Assembly: GCA_016858145.1 (NCBI GenBank)
Contig: JAEHOE010000044.1
Span: 560,501 to 624,500 of the forward strand
DNA: 64,000 nt
Reading direction: 5' to 3'
Source: Edaphochlamys debaryana
Lineage: Eukaryota; Chlorophyta; Chlorophyceae; Chlamydomonadales
Shown here: in pieces, positions 11,072 through 22,100 of the stretch
Layout of the letters: the number at the start of each line of letters is the position of its first letter
Numbering within the stretch: the stretch's first letter is position 1
Notes under the pieces: model-generated
What the model was told of the DNA's origin: nothing
The model's input: the letters and a program-made list of their open reading frames with translations, nothing else
Databases searched by the model: none
Made by a program: the position numbers and the translations under genes

Positions 11072-11500
11072 GAGATCGCCTGGCACCAGCGGGCGCGCCG
11101 CTCCCCCTCCGTCCGTGACGCCCACGGCTGCCTTGTGGAGGCCCCTCACATGTGTCTCGCTGCTCTCTCCGGGAGGTGTACGGCGTGTGTATTTCATCGG
11201 TAGTACCGAGTGTACGGCCCATTGGCCATTGCGCGCTGAAACACATTTCGCCCTGCGCACTTCAGTTACTGCCCTGTACTAGGAAGCGGCTGGCATCATT
11301 CTAGCCGGTGTGAGCGGGGAACAGCGTCGGTGCTTAACATTAGCCCAACTGCGTGTCGGAGCTTTCAGAGAGCTCACTCATTTTCGACCGTCTCGTTCAC
11401 CACCTCCTAGAGCTACCAAGTCAACCGGGTATCGTCAGCCTGTGACGCGGCACGAGATGGACTTTTGGACCAGCCGGTGAAGTGTTGCGAGGCCTGGGTG
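11072..11500. other. Intergenic region
   Basis: Short gap between the exostosin stop and the first receptor kinase. It should hold the 3' UTR of one gene and the promoter of the other. No conserved element stands out, and upstream sequence is not shared with the second kinase copy at 19146. Confidence 0.5.
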
Positions 11501-14500
11501 ATGCACCTGCACCTTCTTCTGGTTGCGTTGATAGTGGCCTACATCTCATTTGGCGCAAGCGACCATGGTGCATCGCGGGGCCAGCCCGTCGCCAGCGGCC
11601 GTGAACTGGCCCTGGCTATCGCCAGTGCGGTATCGGGAGGCCCCGAAGTTGTTCAGCTTGAGGTTGCGGAGGTGAACCTGACCGACAGCGACTGGTTGGG
11701 CATTTCGGTGCCCCTCCTGCTGCCGGCCGGGCGGAACCTGACCATCCGGGGCAGCCCCGACCTCCCCACTGGCCCCCCCATCTTGCGAATGCCCACGAGT
11801 CCAGTGGTGAGTGCCGAACAAGGGGTCGAAGGGGAGCAGTCGCGGGCACGGATGCTTGTCGGGACCGTGCTGGACTTCCCCGTCCCCGCGCTGCACCTCT
11901 CGTGCTTACGTGCCCTCCGCGTTGTCCCGCAGCTCAAGCTCCTTGACAACTGCACGCTTGTTATTGAGGGTGTGATACTGGAGTACTTCGTGCAGCGGAA
12001 TGCAAATTTCTTCCGCACGCCCTCGCTCTCCATCCTCGACCACTCACCGGATGGCACCCAGGGCGCGCTGGTCCTCACACGCAACCTCGCCGCCATCAAC
12101 GGTGAGCCCCGCCCACTCACACATCCATTCACTCTCTTTCTCTTACGACAGCAATCCCTGTCGGCCGTTCCTCCCCCAAGAGAGCGCTCTGCTATGCACT
12201 CTGTGGGTGGGGTGTGCGCTTACCAACCTCCTCATCCCGGCGCCCCGGCAGCCTTTTGCCTCCCATCGGAGACCTGGGTGCAGAACGTCCTCGCAGCCGC
12301 CCGGCCCGCCCTCCTGCCGGGCGTGCAGCGCTTCCAGCCCAATGCTGACCAGGGAGGCTGCGTAAACGACACATCCGTACCGCCCCTGCAGCGCTGCTGG
12401 TGCGTGTGGGTGAAGTGCCGGAGGGGCCGTGTGCTTGAGGGCTTTTTGCTTGGCCTGGTCGTATACAACGTCGAGGAAGAAATAGCCATGTACAGATTAG
12501 CTGGGTCGAATGTTTCGTCGCTTGTGTAATGTAGTCAGCCCGAAAGGGGCTAGGCCGCGTGCGTGTGCGTGGGGGCTTGCTGCGTAGGGCCTGGTGGCTC
12601 GACCCTGGCGGTTGGCGCCTCACCTCACATGAGGCAGACCCTGCCCCCCCCTCATCCGCCTCCCGCTGACCGCCCTTTGCACCCGTTACTGCTACCCCCG
12701 CTCAGGGTGACTCGCTACCTAGCCCTGGACGTGGCGGCGGTGGGCGTGCAGCTCAACGCTGTTGGCAACCCCGTCAACACGCACTACGATCTGGACATGG
12801 TAAACCTCACCGTCCTCTGCCCCGTCGTCCTTGACAGGTACGCAGCTTGGGGAGGCGCGGCACGGATGAAACCAGCATATCTGATTACTTCTCCACCACA
12901 CAGGTCCTGTGTAGCTTCCCTTGGGCCCCTCGGCTGCATGCTCCTGTACGAGCGTGGCGTGGCGGGGGGACTCCTGCCGGGGGCCACCTCCCCGCCCCCG
13001 CCAGCCGCCAGCGCCTCAACAGCCGGCGGCGGCAGCGGGGGCAGGAGCGGGCCCAGCCCCATGCTCACGGGATGCATCGTGGGAGGTGCGTGCACACACG
13101 AGGGGCCACGTGCTGACCTGCTTAGTTGCGGGCACACCGCGACCGGCGGCGTCAAGCTCCCAGCCTCGCGTTCTGGTAGCTCCCAGCTTGCCTCGCACAG
13201 CCTTGCGTGGCCGCTCCACCTGTGCCGCCCTCCTCGCAACCCCGACCGGACCCCGCAGGTGTGGTGCTGCTCCTGCTGATGCTGGCGCTGGCTGGGCTGC
13301 TCGTGCGGAGGAGGTGGGGCGCCCACGCCCCGCACGCGCAGCCCTCGCCGCTGCCGCCACCCAAGTGCCTGCGCGAGTCGTCACGGAACAGGTGCGTGGG
13401 ACGCCGGCACGGGGGCGTGGAACCGACAGCGACCCGTGCGGTTCGCGCATGACACCGTAGCCTGGCACATGCAACCCCCCTTTCGCCGCCCTGACCCCGC
13501 CCTGTTTCGCCCCGGCTCCTTGGCTCGCGTCCCTCCCGCTCCCCCGGGGCCGCAGCCGCGCCGTGTCCGGCTCCCTGGAGTCGGGGACCCTCCACCAGGG
13601 GATCGCGGCGGAGGCGGACAACGAGGGGGAGGAGCTCAAGGAGGAGGACGTGTGCGCGGTCTTCTCGACCACGAGCGGCCCGGGTAGGCAGGCAGAGGCA
13701 CGGCGTGGGGCCTCGGGGTTCGGGTGAGGCGCTGGGCGTGCGGCCTCGCTGGGCGCGGAATCGGCTGGAGCTAGGAGTATGGTGAGGTGCCGGGAAGACG
13801 AGGGGCCGAAGGCCTCGCTTCGATTTGAAGTTAGAGGCCGGGGACGGCCTGCAGGCGCCTAAGCCCCTGGCCTAAACCTGCCCTCTCTGCATGTGACCTG
13901 TCTGCGCGCCCCTACCCATGCAGGGGCGTGGGGTGTCCTGGCCATCCAGGGATCCGCGTTCGCGACAGCGCATGTCGTCAGCGACCTGACGCCGCTCCCT
14001 GCAGAGCTGGCCGTGGCCCTGAGGGTGCGTGCTCTCGTGGACCCTTGCGGCGGCACACGCCGTGTGGGGTAATGCCTGCTCGAGCTGGGGGTGCTGGGCG
14101 AACGGGGGGGCCGCGCGGCCTCATCTGTACATGTAACTGGTAACAGTGCGGTCTATAACCCCAAACCCCCAACCCTAAAACCCCAGGTGGAGCCACCGGC
14201 TGGCGGCAGGGATGGCCGGGAAGCGGAGGGCGCCGGGCCCGATGTTGAAGACACGGCTCCAGTCGTGCGGCTGACGGGGCTGGTTCTGGGCAAGGGGTCC
14301 TTTGGCCGCGTGTACGAAGGCACGTACCAGGGACGGCTGGTGGCGGTGAAGCAGCTGCTGGAGGGGCCGTGCGAGTTCTCGCCCGGTGCGGCAAGGAGCG
14401 CCCAGGAGACGTATCTGCAGGTACGGGCCTAGTCGTTTAGGCGCCTAGGTGCCTAGACGTACAAGAGCCGAGCGGATGGGAATGGGGATACTTATTGCGT

Positions 14501-16522
14501 AGGAGACCTGCCTGGTGACGGGTCTAAGACGCCCGAGACTGGCATGTACTCACACTGTGACGCGCCCTCCTCCACCCTCCTCCCCAGGAGCTTGAGGTGC
14601 TGGGCCGCTGCGACCACCCCAACATCGTCAAGGTGCTGGCGGCGTGCGTCGTGGACACGGCTCGGCCGGTCATGTAAGCCTTGGGGTCCCGGCATGGGGT
14701 GCGCGAGCATGTCGGCTCCCCTGCGCGATACGTGCCTACCGTATGTATCTGAACACATCGTATCTCGCAGGGTCCTCGAGCGCATGGACACGTCCCTGGA
14801 CAAGGTGCTGTACGGCAGCCCGGGCACCTTGCTGCCCCTGCGCCTGGTGCTGCACATCGCAATCCAGATCGCGCAGGGGCTGAGCTACCTGGTGAGGGGG
14901 GCGGACAGGGTGAGGGGTGCCGGAGTGGCCAAGGGGCCCGCCGGCTCCCATCGTCCGTGTTGCGTATATCCCCGATGCTTTGCTCTTTAAGGCCCACCCC
15001 TTGCTTGCCCCCTGTCCTCCCGGCCCTCCCCGCAGCACCCGACCATCCTGCACCGGGACCTCAAGCCGGCAAACGTCCTCGTCAGCGACCCACAGGGCGA
15101 GGTGCCGCTCGTCAAGCTCTCGGTGCGTGGGGGCGGGAGCTCTCGCGCCAGCACTCGAACCGTGTGTGCCTCACTCCTGCTGACTTGCCCCTTGACTTCT
15201 TCGCCTGCTAGGACTTTGGGCTGTCTCGCCTTCGACACTCGGTCTTGAGGACAGATCGACCGGAGGCGGGCACGGTGGGAAGGGGTGGTCAGGGTTTGCC
15301 ATCCTCTCTATTGCGCCTTGCGGAGGGCCCCGACTAACCCGCCCTCCTCATCCTTGCTTGCATGATACCCCCGACGCTCCCGGTCCTGACTCCAGCCTGC
15401 TTACATGAGCCCGGTAAGGCCGTCGCAGCGGTCAACGGGGTTCAACACGACGGGTGCGAGGGCGCACGGCCTCCAGCAGCGCTCCTTGTGTGCTCTTCCA
15501 CCGCCGCTGACATAACTTCCTGCGGCCGCCTGCTCCCGCCCCACCCAACCCCCTCAGGAGTGCTTTGACCTCAACTGCGACGCCATCACGCACCGCACGG
15601 TGAGGCCTGTGGGTGACCTGTACTTGTACTGCAAGGGCAGTGGGCGGGCGTCACTTGCGGTGATGATTCCTGCGGGCGGAGTGCCGAGATCCCGATTATT
15701 GTAATGGGGTCAGCACCTTGGCGTGCGCTCCGTCCGTCGGACACGTTTCCTCCCTTGACAGCACTGTCATTGCATTGCATTGAACATCTTCCATGTTTCT
15801 TCCTTGCGCCTGGCCCCCCTCTTCAGGACTGCTACTCGTTCGGAGTGCTCCTTTGGGAGATGCTGGCGGGAACGCACCCCTGGGCCGGGATGGTGAGCGC
15901 AGGGGAGACATGTGTCACAGCACCATGCCGTACTCCCGTACTGCACGGGCTTACAACAGTTGGCCAACGGCTTGCCAATCGCACCCTTGCCCCTTAACAT
16001 CGCCCCTGACCAAGCGCCCCGCTTGTACTGCATCCCCAACCGCAGTCCGCCGTACAGATCGCGTACGAGGTGGCCCTTCTCAACCACCGCCTGTCTGTCC
16101 CGCCGCCCACGGCCCCGGGTGGCAGTGATGCGAACCGGTGGCCGCCGCGGCTGCGGTCACTCCTGACCGCCTGCTTCGAGCGGGACCCTCGGCGGCGGCC
16201 CGCGGCGGCAGAGGCGGTCAAAGCCCTCGCCCTGGCGCTCGAGGTGGGTGCGAGAGGGGTAGAGCGCTGGCAACATTCACGGGCACGGGCAGGGCTTGGC
16301 GCACCCCCGAGCACCCTCACTCCAGCTTTTCCGTGACCTCGAGACGCCCAGGCGGCCACCCTGCTCGCCCCCAACAACAACAACCCCTCACTGCCGCCCC
16401 TGCCTCAGGAGCTGGACCGTCCCCCGTCCCTGCGGCCCAGCGCCGAGCGCCCCTCGCCCGCGGCCTTGGACCGTGCCCCCACACTCACGAGGGCAAGGGG
16501 CGGGTCAAGCGCAAAGCCGTGA
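11501..16522 (+). CDS. Receptor-like protein kinase, tandem copy A (775 residues)
   Basis: Eighteen exons join in phase and sum to 2328 nt: 11501-11806, 11933-12101, 12252-12399, 12706-12837, 12904-13085, 13259-13391, 13556-13683, 13924-14024, 14187-14420, 14588-14673, 14771-14891, 15036-15122, 15212-15274, 15396-15413, 15558-15599, 15827-15892, 16046-16243, 16409-16522. A signal peptide (MHLHLLLVALIVAYISF) is followed by an ectodomain of about 285 residues with repeated NLT-type glycosylation sites, resembling the beta-helix-like ectodomains of algal receptor kinases. A membrane helix (VVLLLLMLALAGLLV, near residue 315) precedes a kinase with GKGSFGRVYEG, the VAVK lysine, HRDLKPANVLV, DFGLSR, YMSPE and SFGVLLWEML, so it should be catalytically active. 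It is a Ser/Thr or dual-specificity TKL-like kinase by motif. The ligand is unknown. A paralogue lies at 19146-24249. The C-terminal tail differs between copies. Confidence 0.85.
15396..15413 (+). other. 18-nt microexon, kinase copy A
   Basis: CAG|CCTGCTTACATGAGCCCG|GTAAGG encodes PAYMSP. It fits in phase 0 between AGT (exon ending 15274) and ECFD (exon from 15558), completing the P+1 loop and YMSPE. Without it the activation segment lacks its APE-type motif. An identical-protein microexon lies in copy B at 23074-23091. Confidence 0.85.
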
Positions 16523-19145
16523 GCCCCCTCCTGCGCGCGCCCGCTGCCCATGGTGGAGAAGCTGGATGGCTGGCGGGAGACCGCAGCTGGCCCGGGCTTA
16601 CATGTGTACGGGGAGTTCAGGTCAGGCAGCAGCCTCCAAGTCTGGGCGGAGTTCTGATGAGCCCCAGCTGAAGGAGCGAGAGGGAGCGAGAGGTGAAGAG
16701 GGTAAGCTTTCGATAATGTATGGATGTGTGCTCCTCAGCAGCCAAATTAAGCCGAAGATCGGCAGCAACCCTGGCAGTATGAACTGTCCCATGTCTTGAA
16801 TTGCTTTATTCGTCGTTGGCGTTGATTTGCCTGTAAAGCTTGAGCTGAATTGCTACTATGTCCTCTGCCGTTGGCTTGAGAACTTATCTTGGGCCGCCGC
16901 GGGTGCATGCATAAAGGGAATGCGTTTGGCTGCGGCTTGAATGCACGCAGGCTTCTTTTGTTTTACGGCCGCCCATACCTTGAAGCCTGAACGCATGCTA
17001 TGGCCCTTGCATCCCAGGATGGGTTTGGGTGGACACCGCTGCGGGTGCTGGGCGCAAAAAGATGACAGAGTAATGATGTGGCCGAATGTGGCCTGCAACA
17101 TCATGCGTATTGTCGTTCATGTGCAGCTTGCTGGAGTTCGTGCCATGAAGGCCCATGGAGCCGTTGTGATATTCGTTGCACAGGCTGGGGTGTGCCAATA
17201 AGGTTCGGGCTTAGCCGCCCCGTGGGCCGCTGGGTTTAGTGCAATGTGCAACCAGCGGGGCACGGGTTGCCGGACAAGGACTTAGTCAGGTATAAACTTA
17301 CAGTATGTATGGTCGGTTGGAGTGAGTTGAAACTTAGCCTCAGAAGCTGAGGCATTTGTAGTATCCATCGTGGCGAGTGGGGCGTTGAGAAAGATGCCTT
17401 GTAGCCCAAACTTTCGTGGTAGCCAGCTCGATCAATGGGAGGCAGGTGGGGACAGCTCGAGACAGTTCGAGTCGGTTAAGGAGCGTCGGTTTAAGACGAA
17501 GCGGCCTGGCAGGGCTTGGCCTCTCCCCAGTCGTCGTCCCCCCCTCAGCCCCTTCCCTTCATCTACACAAATCCCCAGTCCCCACGCCCGCGCGGCCTCT
17601 GCTCCTGCCGCTACCCCATTCCATCCGTCTTGGCGCAAGTCGCGCAACTGCATGTGCTGCATTGAGTGCCGAAGGACGTCGCGGCAGGTCAGCCTCTGTA
17701 AGATTCCTGTTCTGACGGTCACCTGGCGATCAGGCGTGGACGCAGAAAGTATCAACGCGACCGGATTCATACCCAAGGTCCCGCCTCCGTCAACAGTTGG
17801 CTGCGAAGTGCTACTTTACCCAGAGGGAGGAACGGAGGGCCTCCGGAAGCGCTGGCCTGACCACAGACCACGGCCTTGAGATTTGCTTTGCTTGCTACCA
17901 CGCCCAAGGCGATTGCACCGGCACGAACCCTGCAGGCCTTGCCTTCACACGGCTTCCCCCACAGTGCAGACCCCCTGGGCCTGCTGAGGAGCCAGGGGGC
18001 CTGCATGGCTTTCCCTCCACGCACAGACTGTTTTGGTTTGAGGCTGAGCCGCCGCCGTCAGGCTCTGCGGGCGGCGAAGCCCCCCAGGATTACCCCGTGT
18101 CGGTGTCCGTGTGTGCCACTGTGCCTGCGTCACGCATAAACTTGCGATTCACGCCCAGCCCGCGATGTCACAAGGAGGGCGGAGGTTCCCGTAGCCGTAG
18201 GTGCGGGTGGGTCCGGCCGGCTATGTCAGGCCGAGGCGAGTAGACGCCTGACGAGCGCACCATCTCGTGTAGTGCGGGGTTCTAACAATTTAATGGCCGG
18301 GTGCGAGCCTGCATGCGGGCTGGTGGTGGAGAGGGTTGAGGACTCGAACATTGGGGTCTCTGGGGGGGACCACGGGGCTCAGCCCTTTTCCTGCCTTCGG
18401 GCAGCCACCGTTGGTGCGTCCCTGTGCGTCTCTCTTTTCCCCACGCACAGACTCCCGGGGCCTGCTGTGCCCACATAGCCACGGTGTGCTTTTGTTCCCC
18501 TCATGTATTGGAATGCCTTGGACAGCAGGCGTCATGGATAAGCTTACCCAGTAATGCGGCCGGGCGGGAGCCAGGGCGGGAGCGGATGCAGAAGGAAAGT
18601 CGGAACTGCGTCAAGCTGCATGTGCACGTCGCGCCCGGCGCCGACATGTCCAGCGAGGACGAGGCGTCAGGGCGGAAGAAGCGGAAGGCGTGACTGTATG
18701 CTGCAAATGGTGAGGCCGAGGCCCCCTTCGAATGGTCGGGGTGCACGGCACCGCTCCCGCGCTGCCGCTCCTCCGTCTGATAGCCATTACACCAACCCTG
18801 CCCTGAAGCGGACCCCTCGGGGCAGTTCACAGCCATGCGCCATGGACCGGAGTCCGGTTACGACAGCAACTGCCCCACGCACACGCCGCGCCGCAGTAAC
18901 GACTTTTACTGACACAGTTTGCAAATAACTCTATTGACGCAGTGTACGTGGTCGAACAATCGCCTAAGTAGTCGGAACCCGACCGCCACCTAGTCCAAGC
19001 CAGTTGGATGCGTGCATTAGCTACTTACAAAGCTATAGCATTACAAACAGCGCGCTGACCTCGAGCCGATGGCGAGCTGTTGGCACAAGTCTTTTTTACA
19101 CAACCACTGCCGAGCGGCCGCGCTCAGGGATCTGCACACGTGGTG
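16523..19145. other. Intergenic region between kinase copies
   Basis: A 2.6-kb spacer between the tandem receptor kinases. A TGTAA at 16832-16836 may end copy A. Several open frames (for example 17370-17879 and 17797-18243) have no recognisable domain. A frame ending at 18693 finishes with a basic KKRK cluster but has no supported upstream exons. Short repeated pieces such as CCACGCACAGACT (near 18015 and 18440) hint at old local duplication. I see no confident gene. Confidence 0.45.
16832..16836 (+). terminator. Candidate TGTAA poly(A) signal of kinase copy A
   Basis: TGTAA about 310 bases after the stop at 16522, in an AT-richer 3' flank. The match to the algal signal is exact but the motif is short. 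Confidence 0.4.
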
Positions 19146-22100
19146 ATGTATCTACATATTCTCCTAGCTGCATCTCTACTTTCCTCCCTTGGCGCGAGCG
19201 ACCAAGGTCCATGGCGGGGCCAGCCCTTCGCCAGCGGCCGTGAATTGGCCCTAGCCATCGCCAGTGCGGTAGCAGGAGGTCCCAATATTGCTCAGCTTGA
19301 GGTTGCGATGGTTAACCTGACCGACAGCGACTGGGCGGGCATGTCGGTGCCCCTCCTGCTGCCAGCCGGGCGAAACCTGACCATCCGGGGCAGCCCCGAC
19401 CTCCCCACCGGCCCCCCCATCTTGCGCATGCCCACGAGTCCAGTGGTGAGTGCTCAACAAGCTGTCGCGGGCACTGATGCTTGCCTCCCCAGGGCTAGGC
19501 CAGGGCCCTGCCCACGTCGAGGGACCGTGCTGGACTTCCCCTTCCCCGCGCTGCACCTTCCGTGCGCACGTGACCTCCACATGTGTAACCCGCAGCTCGT
19601 GCTCCTCGACAACTGCACGCTCGTTGTGGAGGGCGTGGTACTAGAGTACTTCGTACAGCGGAACACAAACTTCTTCCGCACACCCTCGCTCTCTTTCCTG
19701 GACCGCTCTCCGGATGGCACCCAGGGCGCTCTCGTGGTGACACGCAACCTCGCCGCCATAAATGGTGCGACCTGCCCGCTCACAAACCCTACCTTCGGTT
19801 GGGCTTCGTTGCACTCTATGGGTTGGGTGTTCGCTCACCGACCCCCGCTTCCCCGCTGGCCTGCAGCCTTATGCCTTCCCTCGGAGACCTGGGAGGCAAA
19901 CGTTGCTGCTGCGGCCCGGCCCGCAGCGCTCCCCGGCGTTCAGCGCTTCCAGAGCAACATCGACCAGGGAGGCTGCGTAAACGATGCGTTCGTGCCGCCC
20001 TTAAAGCGCTGCTGGTGCGTGTGGGCATGAAGCCGGGAGGGGGATAGGCCGTGTGATTGAGCCAGGGCTTCTTGGCTGGGCCTGGTTGCACCCAATCTCG
20101 AGGCAGCAATCGCCAGGGTCAAAACTTCTGCACTTGTGGAGAGGCAAGGACACTGGGTCGTCAAGGTGCTTGGCGCCTCGCCTCGAGTGAAGCAGGTCCT
20201 GTCCCCATTGCATCGCCCCCCCCCACCCTGACCTGTCCTGCACCTTACCGCCATTGGGCAGGTTGGCCCGGTATCTGGTAATAGACACCGCCACGCCGGG
20301 AGCGCAGCTCAATGCTGCAGGAAACCCAGTTGGCAGCAACCACGTTTTCCTGCTCCTCAACGTGACCGTCCTGTGCACAGTCGTGCTCGAGAGGTACGTG
20401 GCCGGCGCCTGCAGAGGTGCAGGCGACCAGCAGCGATGCCTGAGGCCCAGCAACCCTCCTGCCAGGTCCGCTTTCTTGTGCGTCCCCAAGCATACCCCCA
20501 TGCCCCCGCATTTCGCGTGGCATCTTCCGCAGATCCTGTGTGGCCTCGCTGGGCCCCCTGGGCTGCTTGCTGCTGTTTGAGCGTGGCGTGGCGGGGAGAC
20601 TCTTGCCGGGGGCCACCTCCCCGGCCCCGCCAGCCGCCAGCGCCTTCACAGCCGCTGGCGGCGGCGGGGGCAGGAGCGGGCCCAGCCCCATGCTGACGGG
20701 CTGCATCGTGGGAGGTGCGTGCACAGTCACGGGGCGCCACGCGTTGCTCTGCTGGGTTGCGGACACACCATGACCGCAGCGGCCTCAATCAAGCCCTGGG
20801 CGAAGCTAGGCTTGATTGCCCAGCCTCGCATGTTGCTCCACCCTTAACTCTCTTAACCCCAACCGGGCCCCTCAGGTGTGGTGCTGCTTGTGCTCCTGCT
20901 GGCGCTGTCTGGGCTGCTGCTGCGCAGGAGGTGGTTGCGCGCTCAGCCCTCCCCGCCGCCGCCCAAGTACCTGCGCGAGTCATCACGGGACGGGTGCGTG
21001 GGACGCCGGGGCGTTGATGTGCGCCTGCCGTGGTAACGGGTTCCATGGACGGGCAGCAGCGGTCCTTGCAGCATGTATAAGTTGGGAGGCACCGACCTGT
21101 GTCGCCTCAACTCCACCCTGTCTCGCCCGGCTCGTGCTCCCTCCCCCGGCACCGCAGCACTGCGCCCTCCGCCTCCATAGAGTCTGGCACCGTCAACCCT
21201 AGAGGCTCAGATGAGGAGGAGAAGGAGGACGGGAGGGAGCTTCAGGAGAAAGGCATGGCCCCGTTCGTCTCGATTACGAGCGACCTAGGTAGGCAGGTTG
21301 GGGCAGGTGCGGCGCAGACAGCCTTTGGCCTCGGGGTGCGGGATGCGGCGCTGCGTGCGGCCTTGTGAGGTAGGGCCTGGTTGTGGCTGGCAGGGGCGAG
21401 TTCACCGGCCTCTCTGCCTGTGACTTGTGATGTCTGCATGCCGCTTGAGCGAGGCGCCCCATGAGCGTGGCGTGATGACCCCCAACTGGCAGAGGGGAAG
21501 ACGACTGCGCCCAGACCTGCCAGCTCTGCCTGTCACTATCAAGGTGCTGCCCGCGTGGCCGTCCCCTCCCAATACAGGAACCTTGGGTGGCCTGGCCATC
21601 CAGGGATCCGTGTTCGCGACAGCGGATGTCATCAGCGACTTGACGCCGCTCCCTGCAGAGCTGGCCGTGGCCCTGAGGGTGCGTGAGTTTTAGCGGCAGC
21701 ATGCTCTTCGGCTGACCCGCTGCTATACCATGTCACGTGGCGGCATGCGGCTCGCGGCTGGCCGTGCACGCGGGCTCCGCACCTGACCCTTGAACCCTCA
21801 ACCCGACCCACAAAACCCCAGGTGGAGGCATCGGCTGGCTGCAGCGATGGCCGGGAAGCTGAAGGCACCGGACCCAGTGTTGACGACGCAGCGCCAGTCG
21901 TGCGACTGACGGGGCTGGTTCTGGGCAAGGGGTCGTACGGCCGCGTGTACGAAGGCACGTACCAAGGACGGCTGGTGGCGGTGAAGCAGCTGCTGGAGGG
22001 GCAGGGCGAGTTGTCACCCGGCGCGACAAGAGAAGCCCAGGAGACATACCTGCAGGTACGGGCCTAGACGTATAGGAGCTCGAAGGGAATGGGGTTGGAC

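Noticed and set aside
14167..14186. CCCTAAA-like run resembling telomere repeat
   Set aside because: One irregular unit forming the polypyrimidine tract of a receptor-kinase intron; not an array.
18424..18693. Small plus-strand frame ending in a KKRK cluster
   Set aside because: A nuclear-signal-like end alone is weak; there is no upstream exon, domain or paralogue.
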